From: Caballeronia jiangsuensis
Lineage (GTDB): Bacteria; Pseudomonadota; Gammaproteobacteria; Burkholderiales; Burkholderiaceae
DNA: 64,000 nt
Direction: 5' to 3'
NCBI GenBank assembly: GCA_000648925.1
Contig: JFHF01000043.1
Location: 1-64,000, forward strand
Positions 9,033 to 16,642 of this stretch are shown in pieces (the first letter of the stretch is position 1; every line of letters starts with the position of its first letter). Made by a program: the position numbers and the translations under genes. The notes below the pieces were generated by a model. The model worked only from the letters and a program-made list of their open reading frames with translations. It had not been told where the DNA came from and did not search any database.

Positions 9033-11401
9033 TGAACGAGTCCGCAAGCGAACCGCCCATCGCGAGAGCTTCGCACGAAGCATCGCAAGGACCGCCGGAT
9101 GCCGAGGCGCGTCGTCGCACGCTCAGTTCGGGCATCGCGGGCAAGGACTGCGATGCCGAGCCGATTCATATTCCCGGCGGCATCCAGCCGCACGGATTTC
9201 TGCTCGTGCTCGCCGACGATCTGCGCATCGTGCAGGCGAGCGAAAACCTTGCGTCGCTGACAGGCGAGGGCGTCGATGCGTTGATCGGCGAGCCGCTCGA
9301 TGCCGTGATCGGCGCGTCGGCCGCGCAACGCATCGCGCAGGCGGCCGTCACGTCCGCGCTCGACGATGCGCCGCTCTACATCGGTCCGATCTACGTGACA
9401 GCTTCGTCCTCCGACAATCCGCTGCGCTTCGATGTCACGATGCATCGTCATGAGGGCGCGCTCATCGTCGAGATGGAAGCCGCCGCAGCCAGCGGCGACG
9501 CCTTCGCATCGATGTATCCGCTCGTGCGCACCTTCGCGCGCGGCCTTCAGGACGCGGGGAACGTGCAGGCGCTCGCCGAGCTCGCGGTGCGCGAAGTGCG
9601 CGCGATCACGGGCTTCGGCCGCGTGATGCTCTACAGCTTCGACGAGGAAGGCCGCAGCCACGTGCTCGCGGAAGATCGCGAGGAAGGTTACCCGTCGTTC
9701 CTGCATCAGTTCTTCCCTGCGTCGGACATTCCGCGCCAGGCGCGCGCGTTGTATCTGAAGCACCGCATCCGCCTCGTCGCCGACGTGAACTACACGCCCG
9801 CGCGGCTCGTGCCGAACGTGAACCCGATCACGGGCCGTCCGACCGATCTCACGTACACGACGCTGCGCAGTTTCTCGCCGGTGCATCTGGAGTACATGCG
9901 CAACATGGGCACGCATGCATCGATGTCGGTGTCGATCGTCGTGCGCGGGCAGTTGTGGGGACTCGTCTCGTGTCACGATCACGACGCGCGCATCGTGCCG
10001 TTCAACACGCGCGTCGCGGTCGAGCATCTCGGTCACATGCTGTCGTTGCAGATCGAAGCGAAGGAAGAGCGCGCCGAAGGCGAGTATCTGGCCGCGCTGC
10101 GCCGCACGATGGGCCGTCTCATTTCCGCGATGGGCGAGCACGAGAACTTCGTCGCGGGCTTGCAGGCGGTGCCGAAGGACGTGTTGGGCTTCGCGCGCTC
10201 GGCGGGCGCGGCGATCGTGTTCGACGACCGGATCACGCTGCTCGGCGCGACGCCCGACGAGGACACCGTGCGCGCGCTCACGCACTGGCTCGCGGAGAAC
10301 ACGTCCGGCGTATGGGCGACGGATTCGCTCGCGCGCGAATGGGCGCCGGCGAAGGGACACGAGGACCACGCGTGCGGCGTGCTCGCGGTGCCGGTCTCGC
10401 AGATCTTTCGCAACTATCTGCTGTGGTTCAGGCCCGAAGTGATGCAGACCATCAAGTGGGCGGGCGAGCCGGTCAAGATAGAAGGCGCCGATGGCGCGAG
10501 CGCGCCGCGCACGAACTTTTCGCCGTGGCTCGAAACGGTGCGCGGCCAGTCCGCGATGTGGCGTCAGGGCGAACTCGAAATCGCCGGCGAATTGCGCGGC
10601 GCGTTGCTGAACATCGTGCTGCGCCGCGCGGAAGAACGCGCCGAACTCGCGACCGAGCTCGCGCGCGCCAACAAGGAGCTTGAAGCGTTTTCGTATTCCG
10701 TGTCGCACGACCTGCGCGCGCCGCTGCGCCATATCGCCGGTTACGGCGATCTGTTGCGCGAGCAGGAAGGCGAACGCATGTCGGACAAGAGCCGGCGCTT
10801 TCTGAACAACATGCTGGATTCGGCGCGCTTCGCGGGCACGCTCGTCGACGATCTCCTGACGTTCTCGCAGATGGGCCGAGCGGCGCTCAGACCCGCGCCG
10901 GCCGATCTCGGGCAGCTCGTGCGCGGCGTCGTCCAGGAGTTCGAGGCGGAAGGCGCGGGAAGGCGCATCGAATGGGTCATCGGCGAACTGCCGCGCGTCA
11001 CCGGCGACGCGGCTTTCCTGCAACTCGCACTGCGCAACCTGATTTCGAACGCGGTGAAATATACGCGGACGCGGGAATCGGCGAAAATCGAGATATTCGC
11101 GAGCCGGGACGGCGATGAATACGTGATCGGCGTGCGCGATAACGGCGTCGGCTTCGACATGAAGTACGGCGCGAAGCTGTTCGGCGTGTTCCAGCGGCTG
11201 CATCGCGCGGAAGAATTCGAAGGCACGGGCATCGGGCTCGCCAACGTGAGGCGCATCGTCGAGCGTCACGAAGGGCGCACGTGGGCCGAAGGCCGGCTGG
11301 GAGAGGGCGCGGTATTCTATTTCTCGCTGCCTGTCGAATTCCGCAATGCGAATGGAACGCAGGGCGCGCCAGCTACAAAGTCAAGAAAAGACCATGCTTA
11401 A
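9032..11401 (+). CDS. bphP: Bacteriophytochrome histidine kinase
   Basis: Red/far-red photoreceptor kinase, 789 residues. Domains in order: PAS (about 35-140) with chromophore cysteine C40 in the motif DCDAEPIHIPGGIQPHG, GAF (about 155-320) with the conserved PASDIPRQAR biliverdin-pocket motif, PHY (about 335-520), HisKA with phospho-acceptor H559 in SVSHDLRAPLRH, and HATPase (about 660-775) with NLISNAVKY and GTGIGLANV. Cytoplasmic, no membrane segment. The ATG at 9032 overlaps the heme-oxygenase stop. The gene end overlaps the response-regulator start by 8 bp, so photoreceptor, chromophore enzyme and receiver are one operon. Confidence 0.96.
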   Translation: MNESASEPPIARASHEASQGPPDAEARRRTLSSGIAGKDCDAEPIHIPGGIQPHGFLLVLADDLRIVQASENLASLTGEGVDALIGEPLDAVIGASAAQRIAQAAVTSALDDAPLYIGPIYVTASSSDNPLRFDVTMHRHEGALIVEMEAAAASGDAFASMYPLVRTFARGLQDAGNVQALAELAVREVRAITGFGRVMLYSFDEEGRSHVLAEDREEGYPSFLHQFFPASDIPRQARALYLKHRIRLVADVNYTPARLVPNVNPITGRPTDLTYTTLRSFSPVHLEYMRNMGTHASMSVSIVVRGQLWGLVSCHDHDARIVPFNTRVAVEHLGHMLSLQIEAKEERAEGEYLAALRRTMGRLISAMGEHENFVAGLQAVPKDVLGFARSAGAAIVFDDRITLLGATPDEDTVRALTHWLAENTSGVWATDSLAREWAPAKGHEDHACGVLAVPVSQIFRNYLLWFRPEVMQTIKWAGEPVKIEGADGASAPRTNFSPWLETVRGQSAMWRQGELEIAGELRGALLNIVLRRAEERAELATELARANKELEAFSYSVSHDLRAPLRHIAGYGDLLREQEGERMSDKSRRFLNNMLDSARFAGTLVDDLLTFSQMGRAALRPAPADLGQLVRGVVQEFEAEGAGRRIEWVIGELPRVTGDAAFLQLALRNLISNAVKYTRTRESAKIEIFASRDGDEYVIGVRDNGVGFDMKYGAKLFGVFQRLHRAEEFEGTGIGLANVRRIVERHEGRTWAEGRLGEGAVFYFSLPVEFRNANGTQGAPATKSRKDHA

Positions 11402-11858
11402 ACCGATTTTGCTCGTTGAAGACAATCCAAACGACCTCGAGCTCACACTCGTCGCGCTCGACAAGAGTCAGCTCGCGAACGAAGTGATCGTCGCGCGCGA
11501 TGGCCAGGAAGCCATCGACTATCTCACCTGCGAAGGCGAGTGGAAGGAGCGAGCGCCCGGCAATCCGGCCGTGATCCTGCTCGACCTGAAGCTGCCGAAG
11601 ATCGACGGTCTCGAAGTGCTCGACATGATCCGCTCGAATGCGTCGTTGAAGAGCGTGCCGGTCGTCATGCTGACCTCCTCGCGCGAGGAACAGGATCTCA
11701 TCCGCAGCTACGAGCTCGGCGTGAACGCCTATGTCGTCAAGCCCGTGGAATTCGCGGAGTTCGTCGAGGCGATCGGCGATCTCGGCGTATTCTGGGCCGT
11801 GCTCAACGAGCCGCCGCCCGGTTCGACGCGCTTTCGGCGGCCGACGTCCACTCAATGA
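11394..11858 (+). CDS. Single-domain response regulator (phytochrome-associated, Rcp1-like)
   Basis: A 154-residue CheY-like receiver: acidic pair in LLVEDNPND, phospho-acceptor D64 in ILLDLKLPKIDG, T/S switch in MLTSSREE, and the conserved lysine in VVKPVEF. The C-terminal extension is short and has no DNA-binding or output domain, as in the Rcp1 class that receives phosphate from phytochrome kinases. It overlaps the bphP end by 8 bp and is followed after 74 bp by the hybrid kinase gene, so it may relay to that protein. Confidence 0.92.
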   Translation: MLKPILLVEDNPNDLELTLVALDKSQLANEVIVARDGQEAIDYLTCEGEWKERAPGNPAVILLDLKLPKIDGLEVLDMIRSNASLKSVPVVMLTSSREEQDLIRSYELGVNAYVVKPVEFAEFVEAIGDLGVFWAVLNEPPPGSTRFRRPTSTQ

Positions 11859-11932
11859 CCGCAGCGCTCATGTTCGCGAACCCGCCCCGTCCGATGGGCC
11901 CGCAAGCGTCCTTTGAAGAGGACGTCTAGATC

Positions 11933-13870
11933 ATGCAGCCTCTGCATCTGCTTCTCGTCGAAGACAACGCACTCGATGCGGAGTTGACGATCGCCCAGCT
12001 CGAGCGCGCGGACTACGCGGTCGACGCATCGATCGTGTACGACTCCGCGGCCTTCATCGGCGAGCTCGACAAGAAGCGCTTCGACGTGATCCTCGCCGAT
12101 TTCGTGATGCCCACCTTTTCCGGCATCGAGGCGCTCACGATCGCGAGCGAGCGCTCGCCGGACACGCCGTTCATTTTCGTGTCGGGCCTGCTCGGCGAAG
12201 AACATGCGGTCGATATGCTCAAGCGCGGCGCGACCGATTACGTTCTGAAGCAGCGCCTGCAACGCCTGCCCGCGGTCGTGCGCCGCGCGATGCGCGAGAG
12301 CGCGGAGCGCGCGCAACGCATCGCGGTCGAGCGTGCGCTGCGCGAGACGGAAACGCATTTTCGGCTGCTCATCGATGCGCTCAAGGATTACGCCGTCATC
12401 ACGCTCGATCCCGAAGGGCGCATCCGCACGTGGAACGCGGCGTCCGAGCGCATTCTGGGCTTTCCCGCGCAGGACGTGCTCGGCCAGTCCGCGAGCATCT
12501 TCTATGCGCAGGAAGACCGCGAAGCGGGCGTGTTCGAGGCAGAGCTTGAGACGGCGCGGCGCGAAGGCAGCGCGAGCGACGACCGCTGGCTCTGGCGCAA
12601 GGACGGCCATTCATTCTTCGCGTCGGGCGTGACGACCGCGATCCGCAGCGAGCATGACGAGCTGATCGGCTTCTCGAAGATCGTGCGCGACGCGACCGAC
12701 GCCCACATGGCCGCCGACGCGCTGCGCCTCGCGAAAGATCAGGCCGAATCCGCGAATCGCGCGAAGGACCATTTTCTGGCGGTGTTGTCGCATGAGCTGC
12801 GCACGCCGCTCACGCCGATCCTCGCGGCCGTGCGTCTCCTGGAGATGAAGCATTCGTTGCCGCGCGAGGCCCATCCGACGCTCGATCTCATCCGCCGCAA
12901 TGTCGAACTGGAAGCGCGTCTGATCGACGATCTGCTCGATCTCACGAGCATCGCGCGCGGCAAGCTGTCGCTCAATTTCGCGAGCGTCGCGCTCGATACC
13001 TTGCTCACGAGCGCGCTCGACATGTCCGAGGCCGATCTGCGCACGAAGGACCTCACGCTCGACACGCGTTTCGATGCGGACCATTTCGTCGTGCTCGGCG
13101 ACGCGGCCCGTCTGCAGCAGATCGTCTGGAACCTGATGAAGAACGCGGTGAAGTTCACGCCGGCGGGCGGGCGCATCGACGTGCGCACCTGGAACCCGGA
13201 CCCGGCGACGATCGCGGTTTCGGTGACGGACAGCGGCATCGGCATCAGCGCCGAGGCGCTGCCGCGCATCTTCTCCGCGTTCGAGCAGGCCGACGATTCG
13301 ATCACGCGCTCGTTCGGCGGCCTGGGCCTCGGCCTCGCGATCGCGAGCACGCTGGCGCAGAAGCACGGCGGCACGCTCTCCGCCCACAGCGAGGGGCGCG
13401 ACGCCGGCGCGCGCTTCACGCTCACGCTGCCGCTCGCCCGCGTTCAGCCCGCGCATGAGGACGAGCCGGCCGTCGAGGCCGCGCGTCAGGAGCAGGGGCG
13501 CGCGCTCAGGGTGCTGCTCGTGGAGGACAACGAGCAGACGTCGTCGGCGATGGCCGAGGTGCTCGAAATGCTCGGCCACGAAGTGACGGTCGCCGTGACC
13601 GTCGCGGAGGCGCTGGAGCGCGCGAAGAGCGGGCCGTTCGATCTGCTCGTCAGCGATATCGGCCTGCCCGACGGCAGCGGGCTCGACGTCGCTCGCGCGT
13701 GGCAGACCTTTCAGCCCGAGAAGCCTTCGGTGGCGATCACGGGCTACGGCATGGACGAGGACATCCGCCGCTGCCGCGAAGCGGGCTTTCGCGATCATCT
13801 GACCAAGCCCGTCAATTTCTCGCGGCTCGAAGCGCTCATTCAATCGCTCGCGGAGCAGTCTTCGAAATAG
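11933..13870 (+). CDS. Hybrid sensor histidine kinase (REC-PAS-HisKA-HATPase-REC)
   Basis: A 645-residue soluble hybrid kinase. Receiver 1 (about 1-120) has LLVEDNALDAE and phospho-site D56; a PAS domain (about 138-262) with the PEGRIRTWNAASERI pattern; HisKA with H287 in LSHELRTPL; HATPase (about 385-500) with NLMKNAVKF and GLGLGLAIA; receiver 2 (about 520-640) with phospho-site D575 in LLVSDIGLPDGSG. An N-terminal receiver in front of PAS-kinase fits regulation of this kinase by an upstream phosphorelay, plausibly the phytochrome operon immediately before it. No DNA-binding output domain is present in any of the three signalling proteins. Confidence 0.93.
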   Translation: MQPLHLLLVEDNALDAELTIAQLERADYAVDASIVYDSAAFIGELDKKRFDVILADFVMPTFSGIEALTIASERSPDTPFIFVSGLLGEEHAVDMLKRGATDYVLKQRLQRLPAVVRRAMRESAERAQRIAVERALRETETHFRLLIDALKDYAVITLDPEGRIRTWNAASERILGFPAQDVLGQSASIFYAQEDREAGVFEAELETARREGSASDDRWLWRKDGHSFFASGVTTAIRSEHDELIGFSKIVRDATDAHMAADALRLAKDQAESANRAKDHFLAVLSHELRTPLTPILAAVRLLEMKHSLPREAHPTLDLIRRNVELEARLIDDLLDLTSIARGKLSLNFASVALDTLLTSALDMSEADLRTKDLTLDTRFDADHFVVLGDAARLQQIVWNLMKNAVKFTPAGGRIDVRTWNPDPATIAVSVTDSGIGISAEALPRIFSAFEQADDSITRSFGGLGLGLAIASTLAQKHGGTLSAHSEGRDAGARFTLTLPLARVQPAHEDEPAVEAARQEQGRALRVLLVEDNEQTSSAMAEVLEMLGHEVTVAVTVAEALERAKSGPFDLLVSDIGLPDGSGLDVARAWQTFQPEKPSVAITGYGMDEDIRRCREAGFRDHLTKPVNFSRLEALIQSLAEQSSK

Positions 13871-14002
13871 GCTATCTGCGTGCCGGTACACGAAATTTGA
13901 CGGCGGCGTGGGTAGTCGTGTCGATTGACCGGCTGCCCGTTCGTTGTAGGGTATGAGAGCCGCGCCGACTCCGGCGCGCCTCATTCACTACACGGAGCCG
14001 AT

Positions 14003-14473
14003 ATGTCCACTTCCGCTGTCAAGCCGATCCCCGAAGGCATGCATTCGCTGACCCCGCACCTTGTCTGCGCGGGCGCGGCCGAAGCGATCGAGTTCTACAA
14101 GCGCGCGTTCAACGCCGTCGAGCTGGGCCGCATGCCTGGACCGGACGGCAAGCTCATGCATGCAATGGTCAAGATCGGCGATTCGATGCTGATGCTCGTC
14201 GATGAATTCCCGCAATTTGGCTCGGTCGGTGCGAAGGCGCTGAAGGGCTCGCCGGTCACGATCCACTTGTACGTCGAAGACGCCGATGCCACCGTGAAGC
14301 AGGCCGAAAGCGCCGGCGCGAAAGTGACGATGCCCGTCGCCGACATGTTCTGGGGCGATCGCTACGGGCGCCTGGAAGACCCGTTCGGCCATCAATGGTC
14401 GGTCGCGACGCACACGCGTGACGTCACGCCGGAAGAAATGAAGCAGGCGATGGGACAGCAACCGTGCGCGTGA
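14003..14473 (+). CDS. VOC-family (glyoxalase/PhnB-like) protein
   Basis: A 156-residue vicinal-oxygen-chelate protein. It has the paired beta-alpha-beta-beta-beta layout, with the family segments GAAEAIEFYKRAF near the N terminus and the C-terminal GDRYGRLEDPFGHQWSVATH. Related PhnB-like proteins have no settled substrate. The ATG at 14003 follows CACGGAGCCGAT. A second VOC gene begins 29 bp after the stop, so the two are probably co-transcribed. Confidence 0.88.
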   Translation: MSTSAVKPIPEGMHSLTPHLVCAGAAEAIEFYKRAFNAVELGRMPGPDGKLMHAMVKIGDSMLMLVDEFPQFGSVGAKALKGSPVTIHLYVEDADATVKQAESAGAKVTMPVADMFWGDRYGRLEDPFGHQWSVATHTRDVTPEEMKQAMGQQPCA

Positions 14474-14502
14474 CGCACGATTCCACCAACGGAGATCCGC
14501 AT

Positions 14503-14979
14503 ATGCACAAGATTTCGCCCTGTCTATGGTTCGAAAGCGCCAATGCCGAAGAGGCCGTGAACTTTTATGTCGACACCTTCAGGAATGCGCGCATCACGGA
14601 GATCATGCGTCATACGGAGTCCAGTCCGGGACCGGTCGGCAGCGTGCTCGCCATCCTGTTCGAACTGGAAGGAGAGGCATTCCTGGCGTTGAACGGCGGC
14701 TCGGAGTTCAAGTTCACGCCGGCCATCTCGATGTTCATCAAATGCGACACGCAGGAAGAGATCGACCACTACTGGGACAGGCTGCTGGACGGCGGCCAGT
14801 CGCTGGCCTGCGGCTGGCTCACGGATCGCTTCGGCGTGACGTGGCAGATCGCGCCGAGACGCCTGCTCAAGATGCTGCAGGACCCGGACCCGGTGAAGGC
14901 CGATCGCACCATGAAAGCGATGCGCGAGATGATCAAGCTCGATCTCCCGACGCTGGAACGGGCCTATAACGGCGAGTGA
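14503..14979 (+). CDS. VOC-family protein of the 3-demethylubiquinone methyltransferase-like type
   Basis: A 158-residue protein beginning MHKISPCLWFESANAEEAVNFY, the signature of the PhnB-like group once labelled 3-demethylubiquinone-9 3-methyltransferase; that old name should not be taken as its function. The ATG at 14503 follows GGAGATCCGCAT; an upstream in-frame GTG at 14464 overlaps the previous gene and lacks a good ribosome site. The stop lies one base from the stop of the convergent fetB gene, leaving no room for a dedicated terminator. Confidence 0.88.
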   Translation: MHKISPCLWFESANAEEAVNFYVDTFRNARITEIMRHTESSPGPVGSVLAILFELEGEAFLALNGGSEFKFTPAISMFIKCDTQEEIDHYWDRLLDGGQSLACGWLTDRFGVTWQIAPRRLLKMLQDPDPVKADRTMKAMREMIKLDLPTLERAYNGE

Positions 14980-14980
14980 G

Positions 14981-15796
14981 TTACGCGGCGCGCTTGCGAG
15001 CGTTTCGTTCGATCAGCTTCGACGCCATGAACCGGTGATCGCCCGAAAACAGCCGCCGATACGTCAGCACGACGGCCCCGACCACGCCGAGCCCCGACGC
15101 CGCCGCGATCAGAAACATGATGACGATCTGATACCGCACCGCCTGCAACGGCGACTGCCCGGCCAGCACCTGGCCCGTCATCATGCCCGGCAGGCTGACG
15201 AGCCCGACCACGGCCATCTGGTTCAGGGTCGGAATCATGCCCGCGCGCACGGCCTGGCGCGCGGGCCCTTGCGCCGCTTCCCAGCGCGACGCGCCGAGCG
15301 CGAGCGACATCTCGACCGCCGCGCGTCCCGCGGTCAGTTCCTCCGTCATGCGCTCGATGCCGAGCGACACGCCGGTCAGCGTGTTGCCGAGAATCATGCC
15401 GAGAATCGGGATGGCGTATTGCGGCTCGTACCATGGATGAATCCGGATCACGACGAACAGCCCGAACGCGCCGATCAGCCACGAACTGCCCCAGATCGAC
15501 ACGATGCTGTCCGCGCGCTGTCCCGCGTAGGTCCGCCGTCCGCGGCCGGAGGCGGCAAAGCCGGCGATGATCGTCATCAGCGCCATCAGCGGCAGCACCA
15601 CATACCAGCGGCTGAACGCGAACACCCAGCCGAGCACATAGCCGATCAGCAGCAGTTGCACGACGGTCCGCACCGCGGCGATCAGCAACCTGCGTTCGAG
15701 CCCGAGGTCGAGCGCGACCGAGAGCGCGCCATTCACGACGATCAGCGCCGCCGCGAGACCGATATCGAAGAGACTGAGGTTCTGATAGCCGCTCAT
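14981..15796 (-). CDS. fetB: FetB-type iron export ABC transporter permease
   Basis: A 271-residue inner-membrane permease of the FetB/YbbM family with seven or so hydrophobic segments. It carries the family region RTVVQLLLIGYVL and the cytoplasmic coupling stretch ALGASRWEAAQGPARQAVRAG, then LVSLPGMMTGQVLAG. In E. coli FetAB protects against oxidative stress through iron efflux. The start overlaps the stop of the ATP-binding subunit by 4 bp (ATGA), the usual translational coupling. Confidence 0.88.
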   Translation of the reverse strand: MSGYQNLSLFDIGLAAALIVVNGALSVALDLGLERRLLIAAVRTVVQLLLIGYVLGWVFAFSRWYVVLPLMALMTIIAGFAASGRGRRTYAGQRADSIVSIWGSSWLIGAFGLFVVIRIHPWYEPQYAIPILGMILGNTLTGVSLGIERMTEELTAGRAAVEMSLALGASRWEAAQGPARQAVRAGMIPTLNQMAVVGLVSLPGMMTGQVLAGQSPLQAVRYQIVIMFLIAAASGLGVVGAVVLTYRRLFSGDHRFMASKLIERNARKRAA

Positions 15797-16506
15797 CGTG
15801 TATCGCCTCCGAGGACGCCAGCGTTCATCGTCAGATGACGCGTGGCGACGCGCCGCGCCTGTTCCAGATCGTGCGACACCCAGATGCATGCGCGTTCCGC
15901 ATCCGCGTCGAACCAGGCGGAAACGAGCGCTTCGATCGAGCGCGCCGAAGCCGGATCGAGCGATGCGGTCGGCTCGTCGAGGAGCAGCACGTCGGGCGCG
16001 AGTTGCAGCACGCGCACGAGCGCCGCGATCTGCGCCTCGCCGCCGGACAGATCGCTCGCGAGCTTGTCGAGGAAATCCGGGCCGCGTCCGGCAGCAAGCG
16101 CGAGCCGCATCACCGTGTCGCGATCGAAATGCGCGTCCCGATAGGTTTTCAGGGTGAACGGATAGAGCAGATTGTCTTCGACAGTGCCATCGAGCATCGC
16201 GGGCCGCTGCGCGATATAGGCGACGCGCCGCCGGTAAGCCGGTATGCGCGAACGCGCGATGCGCTCGCCGCGCCACGTGACATGGCCGGCGTCGCACGCA
16301 TCGAGCAGCGCGAGCGTGCGCAGGAATACGCTCTTGCCCGAACCCGATGGCCCGGTGATCGCAGCGCGTTGACCCGCGTAGAGCGTGAAGTCCGTGGGAT
16401 GCAGAAGCACGGTGCCGCGCACGGCATCGCGGCGCACGACGCCATGCGCGGCGACGAGCTCGATCGAAGGCGAAGGCGAAAGGGCGGGCGATGTCGCGTC
16501 GGGCAT
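15793..16506 (-). CDS. fetA: FetA-type ABC transporter ATP-binding protein
   Basis: A 238-residue ABC ATPase: Walker A GPSGSGKS, Q-loop in VAYIAQRPAML, signature LSGGEAQ, Walker B VLLLDEPTASLD and switch histidine in WVSHD. The close match to FetA features and coupling to fetB give the name. The start is uncertain: I use the ATG at 16506 (MPDATS); an in-frame ATG at 16542 would add 12 residues, and neither has a strong ribosome-binding site. It is divergent from the AsmA gene at 16643. Confidence 0.86.
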   Translation of the reverse strand: MPDATSPALSPSPSIELVAAHGVVRRDAVRGTVLLHPTDFTLYAGQRAAITGPSGSGKSVFLRTLALLDACDAGHVTWRGERIARSRIPAYRRRVAYIAQRPAMLDGTVEDNLLYPFTLKTYRDAHFDRDTVMRLALAAGRGPDFLDKLASDLSGGEAQIAALVRVLQLAPDVLLLDEPTASLDPASARSIEALVSAWFDADAERACIWVSHDLEQARRVATRHLTMNAGVLGGDTR

Positions 16507-16642
16507 CGTTTTTATGTGGGGTCTCGTTCTTCGAGCGGACATCTTACGGACATTCGGCGGTCTGCGGCTACATAGCGCGCGATTCGCGCGGGCACACTAT
16601 GTGCTGCCGCACTCATAATCAGAAAAAACGGATGGAGCCGTC

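Noticed and set aside
14503..14979. 3-demethylubiquinone methyltransferase
   Set aside because: The similarity is to a historically misnamed VOC family without SAM-binding motifs.
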